Part shown: piece after piece, positions 1 to 7,812 of the stretch | How positions within the stretch are numbered: position 1 is the stretch's first letter | Layout: each line of letters opens with the position of its first letter | From: Bacteroidota bacterium | GTDB taxonomy: Bacteria; Bacteroidota; Bacteroidia; Bacteroidales; UBA10428 | Reading direction: 5' to 3' | DNA: 64,000 nucleotides | Assembly (NCBI GenBank): GCA_016699695.1 | Contig: CP065006.1 | Location: forward strand, 3,162,001 to 3,226,000 | The notes under the pieces: generated by a model | Told to the model about the DNA's origin: nothing | Database searches by the model: none | What the model saw: the letters and a program-made list of their open reading frames with translations, nothing else | Made by a program: the position numbers and the translations under genes

Positions 1-237
1 TCGCTGGAGAATGCCTCCTACCTTATTAATAAATACCCCGACAGGTTCCTGTTTGGTACCGACAATGTAGCTCCGACCAGCCAGGAAAAAAACCTTGGAG
101 TGTATCAAATCTATGAGCCCCTGTGGAAGCTGCTTACACCGGAAGCTCGCGAAAAAATATTGTTTAAAAACTACGAACGTCTGTTTGATAAAGCCCGCGC
201 TGATGTGAGGGCATGGGAAAAGGCTAATTTGAATTAG
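1..237 (+). CDS. Amidohydrolase-family protein, C-terminal 78 residues (5' truncated)
   Basis: The frame is open from the first base to a TAG at 235-237. The fragment contains RFLFGTDN, which resembles the metal-ligand Asp segment at the end of an amidohydrolase_2 (TIM-barrel metal-dependent hydrolase) domain. It then has ILFKNYERLF, like the N-A-x-R-L-F ending of that family. The substrate cannot be read from this part. The call rests on these two motifs only. Confidence 0.55.
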   Translation, partial: SLENASYLINKYPDRFLFGTDNVAPTSQEKNLGVYQIYEPLWKLLTPEAREKILFKNYERLFDKARADVRAWEKANLN

Positions 238-304
238 TATTGAATGGAATGTTTTATATCGGAAAATAGGGTATTTGCATTTTTTTTAATAGATACTTTT
301 TGAA

Positions 305-1081
305 ATGAATCCTCTTAACATTACAACCAAAATTGCTAAATCAGTTCTTATTTGTATCGCAATTTTATTTAGTAGTCTGGCTCTCGGTCAACAATACTCA
401 TCCGACAGTTGGTTGTCAAAACCCTATGGCACAATGACTGTTATACCTACAATTGGGCAAACAAGCTCAATGCTTATGACGACTTATTCATTATTTCCTA
501 AATGGGAATTTACAATGGCATTCTGGATTTACGATCATGATAGAGATGTTAGCACTGACGACAGTTATACAACTTCGATTTATGCAAAGTACATGTTCTA
601 TCAGAATAAGGCTGAAACAGGAGGAAGCTCGGTTAAATTTGGCACCGGGTTGGATCCGGGAGTTTTAACTGAAGATGGAATTGATGCATTTCAAAGCTAT
701 TGGGTCAATTTTCCTACAACAATACCACTATTTAATAATAAATTGTCGTGGGATATTATGCCCGGAGTAAGCACAAATATACAAAATGGTAACGACTCAA
801 TTGCTACATCATTTACATATACCACACGGTTAGCCTGGTATTGCTTCGGCCCAAAATTAGCTATTGTTGGAGAAATTTTTGGCAGCGAAGGACAAACAAT
901 AAACAATCCCGATTATAGAATTGGTTTAAGGTGGGAACCAGGTCCGCATGCTGCCTTTGCGGTTACCTATAGTGAAGAGTTTGCCGGCAGCAGCGGCGCA
1001 GGTTTTGAGTTTGGTATTATGTTGTTTTCTCCCCCATTTGTGGGTTTGGGTAAAAATAGCAAGAAACAATTTACTGATTAA
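305..1081 (+). CDS. Predicted outer-membrane beta-barrel protein of unknown function
   Basis: 258 residues. An N-terminal hydrophobic segment (about residues 12-27) ending in SLALGQQ looks like a signal peptide cleaved before Gln. The rest is rich in alternating aromatic and polar residues and Gly/Thr/Ser turns, as in small outer-membrane barrels or porin-like transporters (for example RIGLRWEPGP and the last strand FEFGIMLF). No catalytic motif is visible. A promoter-like TTTG (274-277) and TACTTTTTG precede the start; the second has one T more than the -7 consensus. The gene stands alone, and a 365-bp gap follows. I do not recognise a specific family. Confidence 0.6.
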   Translation: MNPLNITTKIAKSVLICIAILFSSLALGQQYSSDSWLSKPYGTMTVIPTIGQTSSMLMTTYSLFPKWEFTMAFWIYDHDRDVSTDDSYTTSIYAKYMFYQNKAETGGSSVKFGTGLDPGVLTEDGIDAFQSYWVNFPTTIPLFNNKLSWDIMPGVSTNIQNGNDSIATSFTYTTRLAWYCFGPKLAIVGEIFGSEGQTINNPDYRIGLRWEPGPHAAFAVTYSEEFAGSSGAGFEFGIMLFSPPFVGLGKNSKKQFTD

Positions 1082-1175
1082 AATAGCACTATGTAGTTGG
1101 CTTTTGCTTATTTTGATTGTACTCGGGTTCAAATGTTTTTTTATCTCTATTTTTGCAGAGTTTGAAGATTAAATA

Positions 1176-1203
1176 TTGTATTTCGTTTTAGTTTTTAAAT
1201 TTG
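1176..1203 (+). promoter_or_regulatory. Promoter: TTG -33 and TAAATTTG -7
   Basis: TTG at 1176-1178 and TAAATTTG at 1196-1203 are 17 bp apart, matching the Bacteroidota consensus (TTTG / TAnnTTTG). It lies 9 nt upstream of the small ORF at 1212, so it could drive that ORF and perhaps the operon at 1447. Confidence 0.4.
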
Positions 1204-1211
1204 CCCAATGC

Positions 1212-1316
1212 ATGAAATTAAGTTTCGTACTGACAGTTTTTGTTTTTTTATTATTAATGGTGTTTAAGTTAAAGCCAGTTGTATATCTTTGTTGTGTAGC
1301 AGTTTTTCAGCTATAG
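1212..1316 (+). CDS. Possible small hydrophobic peptide (34 aa)
   Basis: An ATG 9 nt after a consensus-like promoter opens a 34-codon frame ending in TAG. The peptide starts MKLSFVLTVFVFLLLMVF and is almost entirely hydrophobic, with three Lys residues, so it would form one membrane helix. It fills part of the 1082-1446 gap, which otherwise holds only AT-rich sequence. It could be a real small membrane protein, an upstream leader for the 1447 operon, or chance in AT-rich DNA. Confidence 0.28.
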   Translation: MKLSFVLTVFVFLLLMVFKLKPVVYLCCVAVFQL

Positions 1317-1446
1317 TTATCAATTGATAGAAGTGATTTTTGAATATGGATATTTTTACTTTTTAGCAGTTTCGAAAGTTACTTTTCAAACGGGTTTGGA
1401 TTCTAAAAAATCAACATAAATAACAACAACTCTAATAAAACGAAGA

Positions 1447-2100
1447 ATGAAAAAACTAAGTTATCTTTTTCTGGCGCTTATCCTGCTGCCCTTGCTGGCT
1501 AAATCGCAGGAAGTGCAGATTATCCCCTTCGGCAGCTACCAGTGGGGCGGTAAAATTTACATTTATGGTGGCGATATCAAGATTGACGACAGCAAGAACT
1601 ATGGTATTGCAATGAACGTATTGATTCCGGGAGGCAGGGCTCTTCATCTCGAATACATGCAGCAACCTACAACCCTCGAATTGCGCTCTATCGATTACAC
1701 GAATGATGGTTACGAGGAATACCCGGTTAATATGAACTGGTTTCAGATTGGTGCCATGCAGCACGTAATGGCCGGAAACGTAATGCCCTATGCCGGATTA
1801 ACCCTGGGCGCTCTTTATTCCAATCCTCGCACAAGTGAAATAGAAGATGTTTGGGTTTTTTCCTGGACATTGCAAGTAGGGTTAAAATACTACTTTAACG
1901 AAAAGATAGGTATACGTATCCATGGAGGTATGCTTGTTCCAGTGCAATACGGAGGATTTGGCCTTTATTTTGGCTCAGGTGGTGCCAGTGCAGGTGTAAC
2001 TACCAGCTCAACCATTTTACAAGGCGAAATTGGTGCAGGCCTTGTTTTCAGACTTAATACCACCACAGGTGCTAAAAGTGCTACTCCTCCTGCGTTTTAA
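1447..2100 (+). CDS. Outer-membrane beta-barrel protein, first gene of envelope operon
   Basis: 217 residues with a signal peptide (MKKLSYLFLALILLPLLAKS, cleavage before QEVQ). The mature protein shows amphipathic strands separated by Gly/Asn turns (VMPYAGLTLGALY, WTLQVGLKYYF, GEIGAGLVFRL), typical of an 8-strand OmpA/OmpW-like barrel. It is followed after 32 bp by the DUF4136 lipoprotein and then by another barrel, so the four genes to 3883 read as one operon. The function is unknown. Confidence 0.65.
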   Translation: MKKLSYLFLALILLPLLAKSQEVQIIPFGSYQWGGKIYIYGGDIKIDDSKNYGIAMNVLIPGGRALHLEYMQQPTTLELRSIDYTNDGYEEYPVNMNWFQIGAMQHVMAGNVMPYAGLTLGALYSNPRTSEIEDVWVFSWTLQVGLKYYFNEKIGIRIHGGMLVPVQYGGFGLYFGSGGASAGVTTSSTILQGEIGAGLVFRLNTTTGAKSATPPAF

Positions 2101-2132
2101 TTTAATAATGTAACAATTAAAAACCATATAGA

Positions 2133-2771
2133 ATGAAAAAGATTCTTCCCATTTCTTCCTTAGCAGTTTTGCTTACCCTTATGGTAGGCTGCTATCCGGG
2201 TGGACCGGAATATTATTCCGACCTGGACATCGTGATTACCGATTACAAAGCCGAGTATTGGAGTTCAAGTGAGCCAGCAACCTATTATATGCCCGACTCA
2301 TTGAATTGGATATTTGATAAAATAGATGAGGATAACAACATTGACCTGCCTCGTGGTTCCGATGCCTTTATTCTTGGTCTGGTTGCAAGTAACATGGCAT
2401 CAGCCGGGTACCTAAGAGTAGACACTTTCAATATCAATAACCCAACAGATGTTGTAGTTTTTGTTCAGGCACTGGCAATCGATAATACATACGTAGGCTG
2501 GTATCCCGGATATCCCTATTGGGGCTACGGTGGTTATTGGGGTGGTTATTATCCTTACTATGGTTATCCAGTAACCTATTCTTATTCTACAGGCACGGTG
2601 TTGATAGAAATGGTAGATGGGCCCACTATTGATATTGAAAAAGGACTTTTACCAATAGTATGGCTTGCCGGAATCGATGGTCTTTTAAGAGAAAGTACTG
2701 CCAGTAATCAGGAATATATTGCCAAAGGTATCAACCAGGCCTTCAAACAATCACCTTATTTAAAAAACTAA
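2133..2771 (+). CDS. DUF4136 domain lipoprotein
   Basis: 212 residues. The N-terminus MKKILPISSLAVLLTLMVGC is a lipoprotein signal with Cys20 as the lipidation site. The next part (SDLDIVITDYKA, then ATYYMPDSL) matches the start of the Bacteroidota DUF4136 family. Residues about 125-145 are a Gly/Tyr/Trp-rich low-complexity stretch (repeats like YWGYGGYWGGYYPYYGY) that probably forms a flexible surface loop. The next gene starts 4 bp after its stop. The molecular role of DUF4136 is not known to me; the envelope location is inferred from the lipobox. Confidence 0.75.
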   Translation: MKKILPISSLAVLLTLMVGCYPGGPEYYSDLDIVITDYKAEYWSSSEPATYYMPDSLNWIFDKIDEDNNIDLPRGSDAFILGLVASNMASAGYLRVDTFNINNPTDVVVFVQALAIDNTYVGWYPGYPYWGYGGYWGGYYPYYGYPVTYSYSTGTVLIEMVDGPTIDIEKGLLPIVWLAGIDGLLRESTASNQEYIAKGINQAFKQSPYLKN

Positions 2772-2775
2772 TGCT

Positions 2776-3366
2776 ATGAAAGCGAATAAACTATATATTT
2801 TACTTGCTATTCTGATGTTTGCCGGTTCAGTATCTCTATTTGCCCAGACCGGCCGCTTTGGAATGACATATAACACTGGCCTTTCTCTGGGCGAATCGGC
2901 CGAAATTGCCAAACAATTCAGCTGGCGGGGTGCCGGCATGGAAGGCCGCTGGGATGTGGGCAGCGATTTTTACCTCGGCTTTAGCAGCTCCTGGAGTACT
3001 TTCTACGAAAGCCGCAGCGGCACTTTTACCAAAGATACCCGCACTTTTACAGGCACTCAGTATCGCTATCTGAACGTATTGCCACAAATGTTTACAGCCT
3101 ACAAGCATTTCGAATCATCTGGTACGGTAACTCCCTATATTGGAACAGGTATTGGCGCTACCTATGCAATACAGGAAGTTCAAATGGGACTCTGGCTTGT
3201 CGATGAGTATAACTGGCACTTCGGTCTTGCACCTGAAGTAGGTATTCTTTTAAACGGATACTCGACTACCTCTTTCATGCTAAGCGTTCGATACAATTAT
3301 GCTTTCGAGGTGAGCGATGCCCCTGCAGTTTCGTACCTGAATTTTAATATTGGCTTCTTGTTTTAA
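2776..3366 (+). CDS. Outer-membrane beta-barrel protein, third gene of envelope operon
   Basis: 196 residues with a signal peptide ending at SLFAQ (about residue 24). It is a barrel-like sequence with regular aromatic strands (FYLGFSSSWSTFY, YRYLNVLPQMFTAY, VTPYIGTGIGATYAI) and ends LNFNIGFLF, with the C-terminal Phe of many outer-membrane proteins. It starts 4 bp after the DUF4136 gene, so translation is probably coupled. It may work with the first barrel and the lipoprotein, but the operon's role is unknown. Confidence 0.65.
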   Translation: MKANKLYILLAILMFAGSVSLFAQTGRFGMTYNTGLSLGESAEIAKQFSWRGAGMEGRWDVGSDFYLGFSSSWSTFYESRSGTFTKDTRTFTGTQYRYLNVLPQMFTAYKHFESSGTVTPYIGTGIGATYAIQEVQMGLWLVDEYNWHFGLAPEVGILLNGYSTTSFMLSVRYNYAFEVSDAPAVSYLNFNIGFLF

Positions 3367-3415
3367 TTCTGATTTTAAACCTCATAATACACAAATAAAT
3401 CTAAACAATTAAAAA

Positions 3416-3883
3416 ATGAAAAAAAGTTTTATTGTACTATTCAGTTTTTGCGCAATGGCATTTTCAGCCAACAGCCAAACAACCAACGACTACCTCGAAA
3501 TGACCCGCGAAGTGATGCAGGTAGAGGCCAAAGCTGCTATTGCAGAAGTAATGCAACTTACCGAGGCCGAAAGTCAGCCTTTTTGGAATTTGTATAACGA
3601 GTATACTGCGGAGCTTTATAAAGTGAATAATATGCTTATTGCTGTGGTAAAAGACTATGCAGCCAATTATGAAAATATGACCGATGAAAAGGCCGATGAG
3701 CTTTGGCTTCAATCAATGAAATACAAAGGAGAGATATTGAGTTTGAAAAAGTCTTATTACAACAAATTCAAAAAAATTCTACCTACTGCAAAAGCCGTAA
3801 GGTTTTTCCAGGCAGATAATAAAATCGAAGCGCTTATCAATGCCCAATTGGCACTTGAAATACCCATGATTGAAACCAAATAG
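3416..3883 (+). CDS. Small periplasmic helical protein (Spy/CpxP-like architecture)
   Basis: 155 residues. The signal peptide ends at FSANSQ (about residue 21). The mature part is mostly helical and charged, with LTEAESQPFWNLYNEY and a later KKILPTAKAVRFFQADNKI. That layout (LT-x-x-E ... ILP-x-x-x-x-x-RF) resembles small periplasmic chaperone or sensor proteins of the LTxxQ/Spy type, but similarity is weak and I would not assign a function. It is the last gene of the 1447-3883 operon and is followed by a clear terminator. An operon of barrels and a helical periplasmic protein would fit envelope stress or assembly. Confidence 0.5.
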   Translation: MKKSFIVLFSFCAMAFSANSQTTNDYLEMTREVMQVEAKAAIAEVMQLTEAESQPFWNLYNEYTAELYKVNNMLIAVVKDYAANYENMTDEKADELWLQSMKYKGEILSLKKSYYNKFKKILPTAKAVRFFQADNKIEALINAQLALEIPMIETK

Positions 3884-3927
3884 TTTCTTTCTGTAAAGGA
3901 TAATAATACTGCTAATAGTGGTTAAGA

Positions 3928-3961
3928 CCAGGATTTTCTAAAAGGAAATCCTGGTTTTTTT
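3928..3961 (+). terminator. Rho-independent terminator of the 1447-3883 operon
   Basis: ACCAGGATTT (3928-3937) pairs with AAATCCTGGT (3945-3954) across a 7-nt loop and is followed by a run of T, 45 bp after the last stop codon. Confidence 0.85.
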
Positions 3962-4075
3962 GTTAAGAATGCTTCTTGAAAAAAAAAGCGAAAAATATTC
4001 ACTCCCAAACAGGTTAATGCTTTGGTAGACTTTTTTGATCCTCCCTTCTAAAGTGGTTCTGATTGGACAAAAACA

Positions 4076-4242
4076 CTATTCCTTTGCCAATTGCTTTAAC
4101 CTTCCCTGGTAAGACTGCCAGTAATTCCTTTTGGTACTGTCATCGAGAAAAGATAAAAAAACCAAATTTTCTACCGATTGAGAGTTCGACAGCATTTCTT
4201 TTAAGATGTTGTTAAAAAAACTGTTATCTATTTCTGCTTTTT
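4076..4242 (-). pseudogene. hipT: Detached 3' end of hipT (last 54 codons plus stop)
   Basis: On the minus strand the sequence next to the IS66 end continues the HipT frame exactly. After deleting the IS and one copy of the 8-bp duplication, FEVLS is followed by EKAEIDNSFF... and the frame ends with GRLKQLAKE and a TAG at 4076-4078. Bases 6667-7486 plus 4076-4242 sum to 987 nt, i.e. 328 residues plus stop. This part is no longer translated from the hip operon because an IS-borne stop precedes it. The 114 bp between here and the terminator at 3961 hold nothing I recognise. Confidence 0.85.
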
Positions 4243-4319
4243 CTGAAAGCGTATCCCTACTACCAAGTAGGTCATGGTTAGATGTTGCAGATAAGTTTAC
4301 TTTGTGTTAGCTTGGGTAA

Positions 4320-5825
4320 CTACAGCTTAAAATTTTGCGGCAACAAATCGGTTAGTTGGTTTACTTTATAGTTGGGTATAACTTCCAATACTTTTCTTAG
4401 CCATTCAAAAGGGTTTATATTGTTCTTTTTACAGGTGCCGAAGAAAGAATAGAACATGGCAGCCCTTTCAGCTCCTCTTTCGGAACCGGCAAACAGGTAA
4501 TTCTTTCTGCCAAGGGCTATTGGTCGAATAGCATTTTCAGCCAGGTTATTGTCTATTTCCAATGAACCGTCATTTAAGTATGCCAATAAATTATCCCAAC
4601 GAGGTATGCAATATGCCAGTGCTTTGCCTAAGGCCGATTTTGGCAATTCGGTTTTATATGTTTCAACTATCCACTTGCCCAATTCGTTGAGTATGGGCAG
4701 CGACTGGTCAAGCCTGAGTTCATGCCTTTGCTGCTGGGTAAGGTTTTCATCTCTGGCTTTTTGTTCTATGGTATAAAGTTTTTGGAACATGTCCATTGCA
4801 TATTCAGCCTTGGGTTTATCATAATCCAATGCTTTTTCGAACCCACGCCGGGCATGCGCCATGCAATTTAGCAGGGTAATATGTTCTTTCTTCCCGAAAA
4901 TGTCATATACGTTATAGCCATCGGTTTGCAAATAACCTTTGAAGTTTTTCAGGAGCCTTGTTGGTCCTTCCCGGGAGCGCCCATTGTTATAGTCGAAGAA
5001 TACAGTCTTTTCAAGCGGGCTGTAATATATCCAGTGGTAACCACGGTGTGTTTTCCCCTTTTTCGTTTTATCTAATACCTGAATAGGGGTTTCATCGACC
5101 TGTAAGTAGCCTTGCGAGAGCACCCTGTGTTTTAAGGTATCATAAAGTGGTTCCAGTAAATTACATATCGATTCCTGCCAGCCATTAAGGGTCGAGGATG
5201 GCATGTGAATGCCTTCTCTTTTAAACCGTTCTATTTGCCTGTAAATAGGCAGGTGGTCTACAAACTTATCAACCATGATCTGTGCCAGTAAACCAGGGCC
5301 TGCTATGCCTTTTTCGATAGGAAAGGTTGGCAGGTCGGCTATAATGCCTACATGGTTTAAAGCAGTTTCATCGGTTGGCTTTATGTATCTTGGACGGATA
5401 AACCGTTTGATGTACAGTTTGGCCGGGACAAGTTCCAGTTGGTCGGTTACCTCTTTGCCAATGCACTTTAACCCTGTTGTATCTTCTTTAGGCTCTATAA
5501 CTATCTCTTCAACTGGTAAATGTGATGGCAGGGGCAACCTTCCCGGATGTTCCCTGTGGGTATTTTTCGACCGTACATAACTGATAACCTCCTGCTCTTT
5601 TTCAGGGGCTTCTTCCACTTTCACATCAAAGGGCAAGGTAAGTTGGGCTTCGTCGGCGTTGCGGATGAACCTTTCTCTCTTTGCCCCGAAAAGCAAGCGG
5701 TTCATCTGATCAATCTGGAACTGCATTTGGCTGATTTGTGACTCCAAATGGTTTATCTGAGATTCTTGTTTTTTGTTTATCTCAACAAGCTCTTGAAAGC
5801 TTATATTTTCGGGTGTCAAAGTCAT
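4320..5825 (-). CDS. tnpC: IS66 transposase TnpC
   Basis: 501 residues, full length for the family. The N-terminal coiled coil (about 15-45, QESQINHLESQISQMQFQI) is followed by LLFGAKRERF, the zinc-binding/HTH region and the DDE domain (LQVDETPIQVLD with the first Asp, LQTDGYNVYD with the second, and ENAIRPIALGRKNYLFAGSE near the end with the catalytic Glu region). The start at 5825 lies only 4 nt after a TACTTTTG element, suggesting a separate, nearly leaderless transcript. An 86-bp gap separates it from tnpB. Confidence 0.95.
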   Translation of the reverse strand: MTLTPENISFQELVEINKKQESQINHLESQISQMQFQIDQMNRLLFGAKRERFIRNADEAQLTLPFDVKVEEAPEKEQEVISYVRSKNTHREHPGRLPLPSHLPVEEIVIEPKEDTTGLKCIGKEVTDQLELVPAKLYIKRFIRPRYIKPTDETALNHVGIIADLPTFPIEKGIAGPGLLAQIMVDKFVDHLPIYRQIERFKREGIHMPSSTLNGWQESICNLLEPLYDTLKHRVLSQGYLQVDETPIQVLDKTKKGKTHRGYHWIYYSPLEKTVFFDYNNGRSREGPTRLLKNFKGYLQTDGYNVYDIFGKKEHITLLNCMAHARRGFEKALDYDKPKAEYAMDMFQKLYTIEQKARDENLTQQQRHELRLDQSLPILNELGKWIVETYKTELPKSALGKALAYCIPRWDNLLAYLNDGSLEIDNNLAENAIRPIALGRKNYLFAGSERGAERAAMFYSFFGTCKKNNINPFEWLRKVLEVIPNYKVNQLTDLLPQNFKL

Positions 5826-5838
5826 GCCCCAAAAGTAT
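5822..5838 (-). promoter_or_regulatory. tnpC start block with TACTTTTG -7 element
   Basis: The minus strand reads ATACTTTTGGGGCATGA, and the same 17 bp occur at the tnpA start (6605-6621). TACTTTTG (5830-5837) fits TAnnTTTG. The ATG begins 5 nt after it, so transcripts would be nearly leaderless. Confidence 0.45.
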
Positions 5839-5911
5839 GCAAATAGCTTTGCAGTAAAGGTTTTTGCCCACCTTTGTTATTCACTATGTTTCAAGGCTTT
5901 GTTAATAAATA

Positions 5912-6271
5912 TCAGGAAACCAGGCTTGGCTGGTATTGCTTTCTTCGTTGGATGTTTTTTATACTTAACCCATCCACTATCATTACCATTTGGGTATAGC
6001 CTATGGTTATGCTGCCAACGTTGGCATCGTAGCTTGGAAGTTCGAATGTGCCTTTCTCAAGCCTTTTGTAATAAAGTGTAAAACTAATGCCCTGCCAGTG
6101 CAATAGCTTTATCTTATTTCGCTGCTTATTGATGAATATAAAAACATCCCCACTACATGGGTTGTTTTCCAGGTTGTTTTGCACCAGTCCGGCCAGGCCA
6201 TCAAAACTCTTGCGCATATCGGCCGGCTGGCTGAACAGGTGGAACTTATTGGTGGATGAGAGGGTAAACAT
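5912..6271 (-). CDS. tnpB: IS66 accessory protein TnpB (Orf2)
   Basis: 119 residues. The start (MFTLSSTNKFHLFSQPADMR, then KSFDGLAGLVQ) and the later GDVFIFINKQRNKIKLLHW, with a basic aromatic segment, are diagnostic of the IS66 Orf2 family. It lies 4 bp downstream of tnpA, as in other three-gene IS66 elements. The family is needed for transposition but its biochemical role is not settled. The frame is intact. Confidence 0.93.
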   Translation of the reverse strand: MFTLSSTNKFHLFSQPADMRKSFDGLAGLVQNNLENNPCSGDVFIFINKQRNKIKLLHWQGISFTLYYKRLEKGTFELPSYDANVGSITIGYTQMVMIVDGLSIKNIQRRKQYQPSLVS

Positions 6272-6275
6272 TTGC

Positions 6276-6608
6276 TTATAGCTTTATTAGTCCCCGTAAT
6301 TGCTCGATGCTCGTAGTGGTAGGGCAATTTACAACAACCCCATTTGGATAGCTTATAGATATCATCCCGGTATTGGATTCCGGCAGGTGGGTAGTGATAG
6401 TTTGAGGTATATGTACAGGTATAAATGACTTTGTTGATCCTGGTTTTTTACCATGTCTATCCTTCTGGTATTTATTAAACCAGTACTTGAAGGTACTATA
6501 GGAAAGATGGTTTTGATTACAATAGTTTTTCTGCGATATCCCGCTTTCTTTCCATAGCTCTATTGCCATGTACATCTCTTCCTGTGTATACTTCTGGTTC
6601 TTTCTCAT
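6276..6608 (-). CDS. tnpA: IS66 TnpA, helix-turn-helix accessory protein
   Basis: 110 residues. The N-terminal HTH resembles the IS3/IS911 OrfA fold (YTQEEMYMAIELWKESGISQ, then KNYCNQNHLSYSTFKYWFNKY). The C-terminal half (GMISISYPNGVVVNCP) matches the short beta segment usual in IS66 TnpA. It is the first gene of the element and sits just inside the inverted repeat. The start at 6608 is preceded by the same TACTTTTGGGGC block seen at tnpC. Confidence 0.9.
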   Translation of the reverse strand: MRKNQKYTQEEMYMAIELWKESGISQKNYCNQNHLSYSTFKYWFNKYQKDRHGKKPGSTKSFIPVHIPQTITTHLPESNTGMISISYPNGVVVNCPTTTSIEQLRGLIKL

Positions 6609-6621
6609 GCCCCAAAAGTAT
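6605..6621 (-). promoter_or_regulatory. tnpA start block with TACTTTTG -7 element
   Basis: Second copy of the 17-bp block described at tnpC; TACTTTTG is at 6613-6620 on the minus strand, immediately before the ATG at 6608. Confidence 0.45.
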
Positions 6622-6666
6622 ACCCTGGCTATATATTTTTATATACCTACTTGGTAGTAGGGATAC

Positions 6667-7486
6667 CTGAAAGCACTTCAAATTGGTGTTTAATCTTTCC
6701 CTGTGCCAGATTTCTTGGTAAAAGGCCATCGTCTAATGCAAAATCCTTGTCTTCTATGTGAATCCGGCTGTTTAGCAAATCATAAGCAGGGCTTAGCCTA
6801 AAATCTCCCATAGGCATTTCTGTTAATGAGAAGTTTTTAAAATGCGCATCACCATTTGAGAAGAGGTAATTGAACATCAGTATTTTCAATAGTTTAAGAG
6901 ATTCTAACCGATAAGCTGGCACCAGCTTTTTTAACAGTTGAAACATCTCCAGATAGTTACCTGAATATTTATAATGCTCTCCGTATGTTTGGGGTGTCCT
7001 GCCTGCTAATGATGCGAAGTCTTCCTGGGCGAGTTTTTTTCCATCAGCAATCACATCAAAGCGCTTGGTAATATATGCCGGAGCTCCATTTTTAAAAAAA
7101 ATCAATGCGTTTTCAGCAGTCTCAAGGCCATACACCTGCCTTGCTATTTGCATGGTAAGATGTTCATTTGCTGGCATCTGATCAGGCTTCTTGCCAGTGC
7201 TGGGAATAGGTTTTAATATATACATACCTTGTTCGCCTTCATTGATAAGTCTAAGCTTATTCTTTTCAAGTAAAACTGAAAATTTTTCCTGAACACCTGA
7301 AATAGACATGCGCTTTCTATTCTCTTCAAACAGCTCATCTGTTTCGGTATTTGAAGCAGGCGATTCATAAGGTAGGACATGATTCACTTTTTTCCCTTGG
7401 AATACTCTGTTTAGGCATGTTTTGCTATAAGTATTATACCCTTCAGCCAGGGTGCCAGGACAGTTTTTTATTTCTGGAAGGCTCAT
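6667..7486 (-). pseudogene. hipT: HipT-like Ser/Thr kinase toxin, 5' part, interrupted by IS66
   Basis: The first 273 codons of a HipA/HipT-family kinase that lacks the N-subdomain 1 of classical HipA, because that part is a separate gene (hipS). Visible motifs: SIS at residues 61-63 followed by GVQEK (the Gly-rich/autophosphorylation loop; SIS is typical of HipT), NGDAHFKN with catalytic D213 and N218, and PAYDLL with metal-binding D236. IS66 entered after FEVLS. The present frame reads seven IS-encoded residues (about 279 aa in all) and stops at 6647. The last 55 residues are lost, so the kinase core motifs remain but the C-terminal helices do not. It overlaps hipS by 4 nt. HipT of E. coli O127 phosphorylates TrpS; the target here is unknown. 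Confidence 0.88.
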
Positions 7487-7812
7487 ATTTCATCAATTTT
7501 TAATACTCTTACTGCTCCAATTGTATCATTTTGTGCGATTGTGACCAGTAAGCCATAGTAATCATTCGGATCAACTCTATCATGCTTGCATATCACCTGC
7601 TTGTTTGACCCTTCTGGTAGCATATTGTAGAAGAATGAGAATAAATATTCCGAATGATACTCTTGCTTGGTTTTAGGTAACGTTAGACTAATTCCTGGTT
7701 TATTTTTGTCTGTCAGCCAGGATTCATGATAACGAAACGTAAAGGAACCATCATCATGCTGGGTTAATATCCCTGCTTCTGAGTTTTTATAAAGTATCTT
7801 TGCTTGTCTCAT
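7483..7812 (-). CDS. hipS: HipS-like antitoxin (HipA N-terminal subdomain as a separate protein)
   Basis: 109 residues, equivalent to the HipA N-terminal couple_hipA domain: AGILTQHDDGSFTFRYHESW, PGISLTLPKTKQEYHSEYLF, SFFYNMLPEGSNKQ and DYYGLLVTIAQNDTIGAV are all typical. It overlaps hipB by 26 nt and hipT by 4 nt (ATGA), so the three are translationally coupled in the order hipB-hipS-hipT. In E. coli O127 HipBST the small HipS protein neutralises HipT; the same role is inferred here. With hipT cut by the IS, this gene may now be dispensable. Confidence 0.82.
   Translation of the reverse strand: MRQAKILYKNSEAGILTQHDDGSFTFRYHESWLTDKNKPGISLTLPKTKQEYHSEYLFSFFYNMLPEGSNKQVICKHDRVDPNDYYGLLVTIAQNDTIGAVRVLKIDEI

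Larger units (their letters stand above)
4251..6666 (-). mobile_element. Complete IS66-family insertion sequence inserted in hipT
   Basis: 2416 bp bounded by a near-perfect terminal inverted repeat starting GTATCCCTACTACCAAGTAG (4251-4272 and the complement ending at 6666). It is flanked by the 8-bp direct repeat CTGAAAGC at 4243-4250 and 6667-6674, the duplication length known for IS66. It carries tnpA, tnpB and tnpC on the minus strand, all with intact frames, so it may be active. It splits the HipT kinase gene 54 codons before its end. Confidence 0.95.
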
